The notes under the pieces are model-generated. The model had not been told where the DNA came from. It saw only the letters and a program-made list of their open reading frames with translations, and did no database searches. Positions 24,960 through 32,102 of a stretch of 34,638 nt of DNA are shown here, one piece after another; positions within the stretch are counted from its first letter, which is position 1; each line of letters begins with the position of its first letter. The DNA lies in NCBI RefSeq assembly GCF_025336485.1, contig NZ_JAODAB010000041.1, positions 1 through 34,638 on the forward strand, written 5' to 3'. The translations under genes were made by a program, and so were the position numbers. This DNA is from Pseudomonas citri. Lineage in GTDB: Bacteria; Pseudomonadota; Gammaproteobacteria; Pseudomonadales; Pseudomonadaceae.

Positions 24960-26108
24960 ATGAGTAGCACTTTCTTCATTCCCGCGGTGAACATGATGGG
25001 GCTGGGTTGCCTCGACGAAGCCATGAGCGCCATTCGTAACTACGGGTTTCGCAAGGCGCTGATCGTCACCGACGCGGGGCTGGCCAAGGCCGGCGTTGCT
25101 GGCAAAGTGGCCGAGCTGTTGGCGCTGCAGGACATCGACTCGGTGATTTTCGACGGGGCCAAGCCGAACCCGAGCATCGCCAACGTTGAGCTCGGGCTCG
25201 GGTTGTTGAAGGAAAGCCAGTGCGATTTCGTGGTGTCGCTGGGCGGCGGTTCGCCTCACGACTGCGCCAAGGGCATCGCCCTGTGCGCCACCAACGGCGG
25301 GCAGATCCGTGACTATGAGGGTGTCGACCGCTCCAGCAAGCCGCAACTGCCGCTGATCGCCATCAACACCACGGCCGGTACGGCCAGCGAGATGACCCGC
25401 TTTTGCATCATCACCGACGAAACCCGCCACGTAAAAATGGCCATCGTCGACCGTAACGTGACGCCGCTGATGTCGGTCAACGATCCAGCGTTGATGGTGG
25501 CGATGCCCAAGGGGCTGACGGCGGCCACCGGCATGGACGCGTTGACCCACGCGATCGAGGCCTACGTTTCCACCGCCGCGACTCCGATTACCGATGCCTG
25601 CGCCCTGAAGGCCATCACCTTGATCAGCAGTAACCTGCGCCTGGCCGTACGTGACGGCAGTGATCTGGCGGCGCGGGAGAACATGGCCTACGCGCAGTTT
25701 CTGGCCGGCATGGCGTTCAACAATGCCTCGTTGGGTTTCGTGCATGCCATGGCTCATCAGTTGGGTGGCTTCTATGACCTGCCTCATGGCGTGTGCAATG
25801 CGGTGTTGTTGCCCCATGTGCAGAGTTTCAACGCCTCGGTGTCTGCTGCCCGCTTGACCGACGTGGCCCATGCCATGGGCTCCGATACGCGCGGGTTCAG
25901 TCCGGAAGAGGGGGCCCAGGCCGCTATTGTGGCGATCCGTAGCCTGGCCCTCGACGTGGATATCCCGGCCGGTCTGCGCGAGTTGGGCGTACGCCTCAAC
26001 GATGTGCCGGTCCTGGCGGCCAACGCATTGAAAGACGCTTGCGGCCTGACCAACCCGCGTGCGGCGGATCAGCGGCAGATCGAGGAGATTTTCCGCAGCG
26101 CGTTCTAG
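24960..26108 (+). CDS. yiaY: Iron-containing alcohol dehydrogenase (YiaY type)
   Basis: A 382-residue group III (iron-dependent) NAD-linked alcohol dehydrogenase, cytoplasmic. It follows E. coli YiaY closely (IPAVNMMGLGCLDEAM, EGVDRSSKPQLPLIAINTTA). The NAD site is VVSLGGGSPHDCAKGIAL. Metal ligands are Asp193 and His197 in GMDALTHAIEAYVS, then His262 and His276 in FVHAMAHQLGGFYDLPHG. These enzymes are often oxygen sensitive, which fits an Anr-like box upstream. Substrate may be ethanol, a diol or L-threonine-like alcohol; it is not settled. The stop shares the CTAG with the convergent MFS gene. Confidence 0.93.
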   Translation: MSSTFFIPAVNMMGLGCLDEAMSAIRNYGFRKALIVTDAGLAKAGVAGKVAELLALQDIDSVIFDGAKPNPSIANVELGLGLLKESQCDFVVSLGGGSPHDCAKGIALCATNGGQIRDYEGVDRSSKPQLPLIAINTTAGTASEMTRFCIITDETRHVKMAIVDRNVTPLMSVNDPALMVAMPKGLTAATGMDALTHAIEAYVSTAATPITDACALKAITLISSNLRLAVRDGSDLAARENMAYAQFLAGMAFNNASLGFVHAMAHQLGGFYDLPHGVCNAVLLPHVQSFNASVSAARLTDVAHAMGSDTRGFSPEEGAQAAIVAIRSLALDVDIPAGLRELGVRLNDVPVLAANALKDACGLTNPRAADQRQIEEIFRSAF

Positions 26109-27268
26109 GCGGCACGGGGCGGCATGAACCTCATGCAAAGCATCGCTGCCGCCCCCAGCAAGGCACACAACGCCGTCAGCGGCCAGGCCTGTTGGCTCGA
26201 CAACAGGCTGGCCATGGCGCCGATCAGCGATGCCATCAGTTGGTGCAGGAACCCGCTCAACGCCATGGCATAAGCGCCGGGTACCGGTGAGCCTTCGTTG
26301 GCCAGGGACAAGCTGACAGGGTAGATCAGCGACTGGCCAAACACCGCGAAGCAATACGGCAGCCAGAAAATCAGCGCAATGCTGCCCAGGGCAAGGCTAC
26401 CGACCAGCATGGTCATGCAACCCCCCAGCACCAGCGCGATCCCCCAAGCCATCATTTGCCGTTGCCCGGTACGCAATACAAAAGCGTTCACCGCCAGGGC
26501 GCCGAGCAGGTACGCCGCACTGATCGGCCAGCCCAGCAGGCCGTATTCAATGGACGACCAGTGGAAGCTTCCCTGCAAAATCAGCGGCGCGACAGTATTG
26601 AAGGCGATGATCACGCCGTAGCCCAGCCCGCCGGCCAGCGCCGGCAGCAGGAACGCCCGTTGTCGCATGATCTGCCCGTAGATCCGCCACGCCGACTGCC
26701 CATTGCCGCCTTGCGCCAGCACCGGGAACCGGGCCCGGGACACGATCGTCGCCATGGCCAGGCTGACGGCGCCCAGGCCATGGAAAATCGCCTCCCAACC
26801 GAAAGCGGCCTGGATCAGCGAGCCCAGGTACTGGCCGATGCCGAGGGCGATCACAAAGGCGATCGATAGCCAGGACAGGGCCTTGGCCAGCAGGTCGCCG
26901 CTGAAACTGTCCCGGATCAACACCCGCGCCATGACGGAGATACCGCTGGCGCCGATGCCCTGGAGCAACCTCAGCGCCAGGAATGCCTCCACGGTGCTGC
27001 CCATCGGCAGGGCCAGGTTGCCCAAGCCATACAACGCCAGTGCCGCCAGCAAGACCGGCTTGCGTCCCAGATGCTGGCTCAGGCTGCCCCAAAGCAACAT
27101 GGGCAGTGCCATGCCGATCAGGTACACCGACAAGCCCCAGGACACCCGGGACGCGTCGACGCCCAGGTCCCTGGCGATCTCGGGCAGGGCTGGCAAATTG
27201 ATGCTCATGCCCAGTTGTGCCAGGAAGACGGTGGTGCAGGTGACGACCAGGGTTGTGCGGTTTTTCAT
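26105..27268 (-). CDS. MFS exporter, Bcr/CflA-type
   Basis: A 387-residue, 12-segment proton-driven exporter of the DHA1 Bcr/CmlA group. It begins MKNRTTLVVTCTTVFLAQLG, then INLPALPEIARDLGVDAS. Motif A in the TM2-3 loop is LWGSLSQHLGRKPVLLAAL, and RLLQGIGASGISVMARVLIR is the family TM4-TM5 region. The ATG at 27268 was chosen over the adjacent TTG. It lies 12 bases after the alpha-oxoamine-synthase gene, so the two are one operon. A likely role is to export the product of that enzyme, or to protect from it. The stop overlaps the convergent yiaY stop. Confidence 0.9.
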   Translation of the reverse strand: MKNRTTLVVTCTTVFLAQLGMSINLPALPEIARDLGVDASRVSWGLSVYLIGMALPMLLWGSLSQHLGRKPVLLAALALYGLGNLALPMGSTVEAFLALRLLQGIGASGISVMARVLIRDSFSGDLLAKALSWLSIAFVIALGIGQYLGSLIQAAFGWEAIFHGLGAVSLAMATIVSRARFPVLAQGGNGQSAWRIYGQIMRQRAFLLPALAGGLGYGVIIAFNTVAPLILQGSFHWSSIEYGLLGWPISAAYLLGALAVNAFVLRTGQRQMMAWGIALVLGGCMTMLVGSLALGSIALIFWLPYCFAVFGQSLIYPVSLSLANEGSPVPGAYAMALSGFLHQLMASLIGAMASLLSSQQAWPLTALCALLGAAAMLCMRFMPPRAA

Positions 27269-27280
27269 CAAAGGCTCGTT

Positions 27281-28516
27281 TCAAGGGCGAATATCACGCC
27301 CGTGGGTCAGCAGCAGCTCGGTGAGCTTTGCGCAAAACGAGCGAATCACGTTCGGCTCCATGTCGGCGCGCAAGGTCACGCGAATGGCCGCCTTGCCTTG
27401 CGGCACCACGGGGAAAAACACCGCCGAAGTGAAATAGCCCAGTTCCGCCAGTTCCACCGCCAGGCTGTTGGCCAAGGCCGCTTCACCGCAGGGCACCATG
27501 CGGATTGCCAGGCAATTGTCGCGCTGCTCGGTACGCACGAGGCTGTCGAAGAGGCGGATATTAGCCTGCAAACGCTCCTGCAAGGCACTGAATTCCCGGC
27601 TGTGATGCAGCCGGATCGAAGCCATGCCGGCGCCGATGGCCGCTGCGTTCAGGCTCTGGGACCAATTGCTCGGCCCACCATAGCGTTGCACCAGGATCTT
27701 GTGTCGTTCACTGCCAAACATGACCAGCCCGCCACTGGCGCCGAATGACTTGGCCAGTGAAGCCACGATCAGCGTGCGTTCGTCCATCGCGGGGATGCGT
27801 GGACGAACCAGGCCAGCGCCGGATTGGCCGACCGCCGACAAGGCATGGGAGTCGTCCAGATAGAGGAACAAACCGTAGCGCTGCTTGAGGTACAGCAGGC
27901 TGTCCAGGTCGGCCAATCCACCCATGCTGTAGGCGCTGTCGGCGACATACGCCACGCTGCGCTGGCGTTTGCACACGTCTTCGAGGAAGTCCATGTCGTT
28001 GTGCGGGCAGGTGATGACCTGGGTTTCATCGGCGCAGGCGGCCTTGCTGTGATTCATCGAGTAATGGGCAAACTTGTCGAACACCATGACGGGCGGACGA
28101 TCACGGGTCAGTACGCCGCTGGCCAGCAGCGGCAGGATACCGGCGCTGGCCGCGCTGCATGACAAAGCACTGAGGCAACTGGCGCCGAATAGTTCCGACA
28201 ATTGGGTTTCGTACTGCTCCAGGATGGCCAGCTTGCAACGGTTCTTGGAGTTGGCGACCCGCAGGGTCCCGGTCTCCCACAGGGCGGTCATGGCGCCGTC
28301 CAGCAGGGCAGGGTGATAATCCAGGCCCAGGTAGGACGTGGTACAGAAATGATGAAAGGTACGACCGTATTGATCGATCAGTACGTTAGGCGTCTTGACC
28401 TCGACGTTCAGCCCTGAGACTTTTCCGGCCTCGGTGCTCTGCCAGTCCGGGTCGGCGAGGGAAATGACCTTGCGGTAGTTGGTGAAGTGATGGGGGGATT
28501 GCGCAGTCTGGTCCAT
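27281..28516 (-). CDS. Alpha-oxoamine-synthase-like PLP enzyme, orphan
   Basis: A 411-residue fold-type I PLP enzyme of the alpha-oxoamine synthase group (5-aminolevulinate synthase, KBL, BioF, serine palmitoyltransferase, CqsA). Visible features are TTSYLGLDYHPALLDGAM, the ring-stacking His in KFAHYSMNH, the HND of PHNDMDFLEDV (172-174), the pyridine-nitrogen Asp and His in LYLDDSHALSAVG (221-224), and the Schiff-base lysine Lys256 in SLAKSFGASGGLVMFG. It would condense an amino acid with an acyl-CoA or acyl-ACP, losing CO2, to give an alpha-aminoketone. Neither kbl nor bioF partners (tdh, bioB) are nearby; instead the next gene is an exporter. AAGGA lies 13 bases before the ATG, a rather long gap. 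CqsA-like signal synthesis is one option. Confidence 0.85.
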   Translation of the reverse strand: MDQTAQSPHHFTNYRKVISLADPDWQSTEAGKVSGLNVEVKTPNVLIDQYGRTFHHFCTTSYLGLDYHPALLDGAMTALWETGTLRVANSKNRCKLAILEQYETQLSELFGASCLSALSCSAASAGILPLLASGVLTRDRPPVMVFDKFAHYSMNHSKAACADETQVITCPHNDMDFLEDVCKRQRSVAYVADSAYSMGGLADLDSLLYLKQRYGLFLYLDDSHALSAVGQSGAGLVRPRIPAMDERTLIVASLAKSFGASGGLVMFGSERHKILVQRYGGPSNWSQSLNAAAIGAGMASIRLHHSREFSALQERLQANIRLFDSLVRTEQRDNCLAIRMVPCGEAALANSLAVELAELGYFTSAVFFPVVPQGKAAIRVTLRADMEPNVIRSFCAKLTELLLTHGRDIRP

Positions 28517-28845
28517 GGTCCGATTACATTCCTTGGTTGATGGTGCTGTCCGTGGGGTGTTGCGATAAGGCTGTGTTTCCAGACTTTACAGAACGTCAGG
28601 CAGGGCTTTGAATCGGCCGTTTCCGGTGTGCTTGAGTGTCACTGGAGATTTCAGCGTAGGACGTTGCCTAGGACGCTGGGCGATGCGTCCTTGTCCTGTC
28701 GTATTCAATTTCCCTAATGTCCCGATCTCCTACGCTATTCTCATCGTATTGTGGGACGTTTCGGTTTGGTAAGTTGCATCGGCCTCACCAACCGACGATC
28801 ACCCACTTCGCTCACCGCTGCATTATCCGGATGACCTCCAGGCCC
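28517..28845. other. Divergent promoter region with repeats
   Basis: This 329-base gap separates the alpha-oxoamine-synthase operon from the diguanylate cyclase gene. It has no gene I can support. A repeat cluster lies at 28657-28691 (separate entry). An ATG at 28717 opens the cyclase frame early but lacks a ribosome-binding site. Confidence 0.5.
28657..28691. promoter_or_regulatory. Direct plus inverted repeat, possible operator
   Basis: TAGGACG occurs at 28657 and 28669 (12-base period). AGGACGC at 28670-28676 pairs exactly with GCGTCCT at 28685-28691 across eight bases. The combination looks like a regulator site for one of the two divergent genes. No specific regulator can be named. Confidence 0.45.
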
Positions 28846-30195
28846 ATGGACACTCGAAGTTCCGCGCCGCTGGCCAGCTACATCGACCTCTTGCTGGACG
28901 CCGTATGTGCCGTCGACAGCCAAGGCCGTTTCGTGTTCGTCAGCGCCGCCTGCGAGCGGATTCTCGGATATACCCCGCAAGAACTGATCGGCCTGCCGAT
29001 GATTGACCTGGTGCACCCTGCCGACCGCCAGCGCACGCTCGAAGCGGCGCGGGAGATCATGGAGGGCGAGCCCAAGCTCAATTTCGAGAACCGCTATCTG
29101 CGCAAAGATGGGCGAGTGGTGCACATCCTGTGGTCGGCGCGCTGGTCGGAAGTGGATCAGTTGCGGATCGCCGTGGCCCGGGACATCACTGAGCGCAAGC
29201 TGGCCGAATCCCGTCAGGCGGCCTTGTACGCGATTTCCGAAGCGGCCCATGCGGCGGCGGACCTGCTGGCGTTGTTCAAGCGCATCCATTTGATCATCGG
29301 CGAGTGGCTGCCGGCACTGAATTTCTCGATTGCCCTGTACGATGAGCAGTGTGCGCAGTTGAATTTTGCCTATCACGTCGATGACCGGGAGCGGCAGCCG
29401 GAGTTGCCCGGCACCGTCACCCGGCGCTTGTGCACCGAGGTCATCCGCAGCGGTCAGCCGATCCTGCTCACGCCCGACGGCGGCGAGTTGTTGCCCGGCC
29501 TTGGCGATCTCGTGGCCCAACCGGATGCGCCGTGTTGGCTGGGCGTGCCGTTGAACTCGCAGAATGGCACGATTGGCGCGCTGATCGTCAAGAGCGCAGC
29601 CGACCGCGAGCGCTACACCGAGCAGGACAAGGAACTGCTGCAATATGTTTGCTCGCAAGTGACCCTCGCCATCGAGCGACAGCAAATGCACGCCCGGCTA
29701 CAGCACATGGCACAGTACGATCAGTTGACCCAGGTGCCTAACCGCGAATTGCTGCGTGAGCGATTCAAGGCCGCGCTGGCGGCTGCCCGCGCGACGTCAG
29801 GGCGAATGGCCCTGTTGTACATCGACCTGGATCGCTTCAAGCAGGTCAACGACACCTACGGTCACAGTGTGGGCGACATGCTCTTGCAAGCGGTCGCTAG
29901 TCGCCTCAAGGGGTGTATCCGCGACACTGACACCGTGGCGCGCATTGGCGGCGATGAGTTTGTCGTCCTGCTCCATAGCATCCAGGCCTTGGACGATGCC
30001 CAACGCGTGCAGGAGAAAATCCGCCGGGCGCTGGCCCAGCCACTGCGCCTGGACGGTCACTGCCTGAGCATCGAGCCAAGCATCGGCGTGGCCTGTTTCC
30101 CCGACGATGGCACCGAAGACGCGGCGTTGTTTCGCCACGCCGACGAGGCGATGTACGCCGCCAAGCGCCAGAATCACCGGGCGTTCGATACCTGA
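28846..30195 (+). CDS. PAS-GAF-GGDEF diguanylate cyclase
   Basis: A 449-residue cytoplasmic signalling enzyme making c-di-GMP from two GTP. From the start MDTRSSAPLA: a PAS domain (about 11-118; GRFVFVSAACERILGYTPQE, DITERKLAE), a GAF-like domain (about 125-280; PCWLGVPLNSQNGTIGALIV), then GGDEF (about 288-445). The active site is intact, with GGDEF at 368-372. The inhibitory RxxD site is present (RDTD, 359-362), and LLYIDLDRFKQVNDTYGH is canonical. No membrane segment or EAL domain is present. Starts at 28831 or 28717 are possible; 28846 was preferred because AGG lies just upstream and the PAS helix follows. A hairpin terminator follows the stop. Confidence 0.92.
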   Translation: MDTRSSAPLASYIDLLLDAVCAVDSQGRFVFVSAACERILGYTPQELIGLPMIDLVHPADRQRTLEAAREIMEGEPKLNFENRYLRKDGRVVHILWSARWSEVDQLRIAVARDITERKLAESRQAALYAISEAAHAAADLLALFKRIHLIIGEWLPALNFSIALYDEQCAQLNFAYHVDDRERQPELPGTVTRRLCTEVIRSGQPILLTPDGGELLPGLGDLVAQPDAPCWLGVPLNSQNGTIGALIVKSAADRERYTEQDKELLQYVCSQVTLAIERQQMHARLQHMAQYDQLTQVPNRELLRERFKAALAAARATSGRMALLYIDLDRFKQVNDTYGHSVGDMLLQAVASRLKGCIRDTDTVARIGGDEFVVLLHSIQALDDAQRVQEKIRRALAQPLRLDGHCLSIEPSIGVACFPDDGTEDAALFRHADEAMYAAKRQNHRAFDT

Positions 30196-30198
30196 TCA

Positions 30199-30235
30199 GG
30201 CGCCACCGTTCGTCGTGGCGCCGCGTGTTTCTTCA
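30199..30235 (+). terminator. Hairpin terminator after the diguanylate cyclase
   Basis: GGCGCCAC and GTGGCGCC form a perfect 8-bp stem with the loop CGTTCGTC, three bases after the stop codon. A moderately T-rich stretch (GTGTTTCTTC) follows. Confidence 0.7.
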
Positions 30236-30312
30236 AACCTTTGTGTCTGGGTTCCCTTCGAATGTTAGGCGGGCCGTGCTCGCCAACATCCATGAAACTG
30301 GAGGACCGGACC

Positions 30313-30471
30313 ATGCCTGGCTCCCGAAGCAATCAGCCTGGGTACATCGCCCATGATCGAACCAAGGTGTCCGAAGCAGGTCGCAGAAGTGGGAGAACCA
30401 CCATCATGACCGTCGGCAAGCACCCGGCCAAAGGCGAAGTTGGCCAGGCACCGGGTCGTACCCTTCGTTGA
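30313..30471 (+). CDS. Possible small basic protein, 52 residues
   Basis: An ATG at 30313 preceded by ACTGGAGGACCGGACC has a good Shine-Dalgarno (GGAGG, 8-9 bases away). The frame reads MPGSRSNQPGYIAHDRTKVS and ends GQAPGRTLR. It is rich in Arg, Lys, Gly and Ser with no hydrophobic core, so it would be disordered or bind nucleic acid or another protein. It lies directly upstream of the DUF4142 gene, 81 bases away. I do not recognise a family, and the frame could be chance. Confidence 0.4.
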   Translation: MPGSRSNQPGYIAHDRTKVSEAGRRSGRTTIMTVGKHPAKGEVGQAPGRTLR

Positions 30472-30511
30472 GTCTTCGGTGGTTCTGATTCAGAGGCGGG
30501 AAAACCTGCCG

Positions 30512-30536
30512 GAACCTTTATCCCTGAACCTTTATC
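30512..30536 (+). promoter_or_regulatory. Tandem 11-base repeat before the DUF4142 gene
   Basis: GAACCTTTATC occurs twice with a 14-base period (30512-30522 and 30526-30536), ending just before the AGAGGAGG ribosome-binding site. It could be part of the 5' leader or a promoter element. Its GAAC core is of the kind seen at -35 of ECF sigma promoters, but no matching -10 was identified. Confidence 0.35.
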
Positions 30537-30552
30537 AGAGGAGGGCGCAACC

Positions 30553-31056
30553 ATGAGCCGGATGACCACCTTTTTTCGCACCACCAGCCTCGTCGTGTCG
30601 ATGGGCCTGGGTGCCAATAGTGCCTGGGCCCAATCGCCGGCCGAATTCATCAACGAAGCTTCCGCCAAGGGCATGGCCGACATCGAAGCCAGTCGCATGG
30701 CCCATGGCAAGGCTGAGTCCAGGGAGGTCAAGGATTACACCATCATGGTGATCAACGACCGCACCACCGCCAACCAACACTTGGCGAAGATCGCGAAGAA
30801 GCTCGACCTGCCTGTCGCTCCACGTGAGGAAATTTCCGATAAGGCCAAGACGCTCATGCCACAAGTGGCCGAGGGCGAGTCGTTCGAGGCGGCTTACGCG
30901 GCCAGCCAGGTCAAGGCCACCGAGGAGGCGATCGAGCAGATCCAGCAGCAGGCCCAGAGCACCGAAGTGCCCGAGATCAAGGCCTTCGCCGATGAAACCC
31001 TGCCCAAGTTGCAGACTCATCTCGAGATGGCCCGAGCACTGCAGGCCAGCCGCTGA
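30553..31056 (+). CDS. DUF4142 exported protein
   Basis: A 167-residue periplasmic protein. The signal peptide ends SAWA-QSPAE. The mature part is a four-helix, ferritin-like DUF4142 bundle: FINEASAKGMADIEASRMAH, KAESREVKDYTIMVINDRTT, ANQHLAKIAKKLDLPVAP and ADETLPKLQTHLEMARAL. AGAGGAGG lies eight bases upstream of the ATG. DUF4142 genes in Pseudomonas are often found among general-stress genes; a remnant of a stress-type dehydrogenase follows it here. The molecular role is not known. Confidence 0.9.
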   Translation: MSRMTTFFRTTSLVVSMGLGANSAWAQSPAEFINEASAKGMADIEASRMAHGKAESREVKDYTIMVINDRTTANQHLAKIAKKLDLPVAPREEISDKAKTLMPQVAEGESFEAAYAASQVKATEEAIEQIQQQAQSTEVPEIKAFADETLPKLQTHLEMARALQASR

Positions 31057-31072
31057 TGCGCCGCATATTTTC

Positions 31073-31207
31073 TATTCTACGGTGCCGATGAAGCGTCCGG
31101 GTCAACCGGCCGAATGCGCGCCGCTCTACGTGCTGCTGGCCTCCCAGGAGTCGAGCTACATCACCGGGGAAGTGTTTGGCGTGACGGGAGGCAACCCGTT
31201 GCCTTGA
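31073..31207 (+). pseudogene. 3' remnant of a short-chain dehydrogenase/reductase
   Basis: The frame reading YSTVPMKRPGQPAECAPLYV, then LLASQESSYITGEVFGVTGG and NPLP-stop, is the C-terminal end of an SDR of the YghA/general-stress type (PxGRPGQPxExAxxYxFLAS...YxTGxxxxVxGG). Nothing of the Rossmann GxxxGIG motif or catalytic YxxxK is found upstream; the DUF4142 stop lies 17 bases before it. About 40 codons of an expected 280 remain, so the gene was deleted down to its 3' end. Confidence 0.8.
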
Positions 31208-31217
31208 GGTCCAGATC

Positions 31218-31254
31218 TGGCATGCGAGTGGGTATCCCTTCCGCTCGCATGCCA
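31218..31254. terminator. Strong 11-bp hairpin between the SDR remnant and the permease gene
   Basis: TGGCATGCGAG at 31218-31228 pairs exactly with CTCGCATGCCA at 31244-31254 (15-base loop). It lies just after the remnant stop and four bases before the stop of the convergent permease gene. No T-tract follows, so it may be a mRNA-end stabiliser rather than an intrinsic terminator. Confidence 0.6.
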
Positions 31255-31258
31255 GTGC

Positions 31259-31672
31259 TCAGCACTGGTTCAGATCGATCGTGTTCTTCGGCTCCAAGCC
31301 TTGCTCGCCCCGCAGGTTCTTGACCTCGTCCTGGCCTATGGCCTGGTAGTGCTTCCTCATGGCTTCCAACTGCTTGAGGTCCAGCGATTCGAGCCCGAGC
31401 ATCGCGTTGTGGGCGTCTTTCGTCGCCCGCAATAACTCGTCGACCTTCAGGTGCAGGATGTCGGTGTCACGGTTTTGCGTGTTCTGGATCAGGAACACCA
31501 TCAGGAAGGTAACGATGGTGGTCGAGGTGTTGATGATCAGCTGCCAGGTGTCATTGAACTGGAAAAACGGCCCACTGGCGGCCCAGAGCGCCAACAACAC
31601 GAGGGCACTCAGGAATGTGCGTGGACTCCCCGCCCAGAGGGCCAGTTTTTGAGCGATTTTTGCGAAGGTCAT
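31259..31672 (-). CDS. Low-affinity iron permease-type small membrane protein
   Basis: A 137-residue protein of the Iron_permease (PF04120) type. Two membrane segments (FLSALVLLALWAASGPFF and LIINTSTTIVTFLMVFLI) are followed by the family signature QNTQNRDTDILHLKVDELLR and a helical tail. The start MTFAKIAQKLALWAG has AAGGA nine bases upstream; the longer in-frame upstream sequence is not protein-like. Despite the family name, iron transport has been shown only for a fungal relative; bacterial members are short and their role is uncertain. It is a single gene. Confidence 0.88.
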   Translation of the reverse strand: MTFAKIAQKLALWAGSPRTFLSALVLLALWAASGPFFQFNDTWQLIINTSTTIVTFLMVFLIQNTQNRDTDILHLKVDELLRATKDAHNAMLGLESLDLKQLEAMRKHYQAIGQDEVKNLRGEQGLEPKNTIDLNQC

Positions 31673-31847
31673 TGCTGTGTTCCTTATCGGATGCACCTGA
31701 CTGGTGTGACAGCAACGCAGCGGTGAAAATTCTGCTGATCTGTAGACCATGCGCTCGGCGAGCGTTTCATCGCGGAGCCTGAAGATTGTCGCAACCATTT
31801 GCAGGGTATTCCGGTCACTGCTTAAAGCCCTTCGACCGGAGCACACC

Positions 31848-31994
31848 ATGAACCTCACACGCACCTTCTGCCTGACCTGCTGCCTTTTCGCCCTGTAGGG
31901 CTGCTTCGACAAGTCGGACAACGAGACCAAGGACAACACCGATGGCACCAAGTCTTCGGTGCAGATGCAGGAGTCTGGTTCGGAGAAAAAATAA
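31848..31994 (+). pseudogene. Small lipoprotein gene interrupted by an amber codon
   Basis: An ATG at 31848 with GGAG seven bases upstream opens MNLTRTFCLTCCLFAL, then TAG at 31896-31898. The frame goes on GCFDKSDNETKDNTDGTKSS, then VQMQESGSEKK-stop, 48 codons in all. The pattern is a lipoprotein signal with lipobox L-x-G-C and an acidic mature part, so the TAG most likely replaced CAG (Gln) by one transition. The part after TAG has no own start. It may be a recent pseudogene, or may be read at low level by suppression. Confidence 0.7.
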
Positions 31995-32016
31995 CCGTCG
32001 TGTAGGCGATGCCCTC

Positions 32017-32086
32017 GTGGGAGCAAAGCTTGCTCGCGATAGCGTCGTTGCCGACTGGCGCCATCGCGAGCAAGCTTTGCTCCCAC
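32017..32086. repeat. REP inverted pair
   Basis: GTGGGAGCAAAGCTTGCTCG at 32017 and CGAGCAAGCTTTGCTCCCAC ending at 32086 are exact reverse complements around a 30-base spacer. It separates the broken lipoprotein gene from hicB. Confidence 0.92.
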
Positions 32087-32102
32087 AGGTTGTGGTTGTT
32101 TC

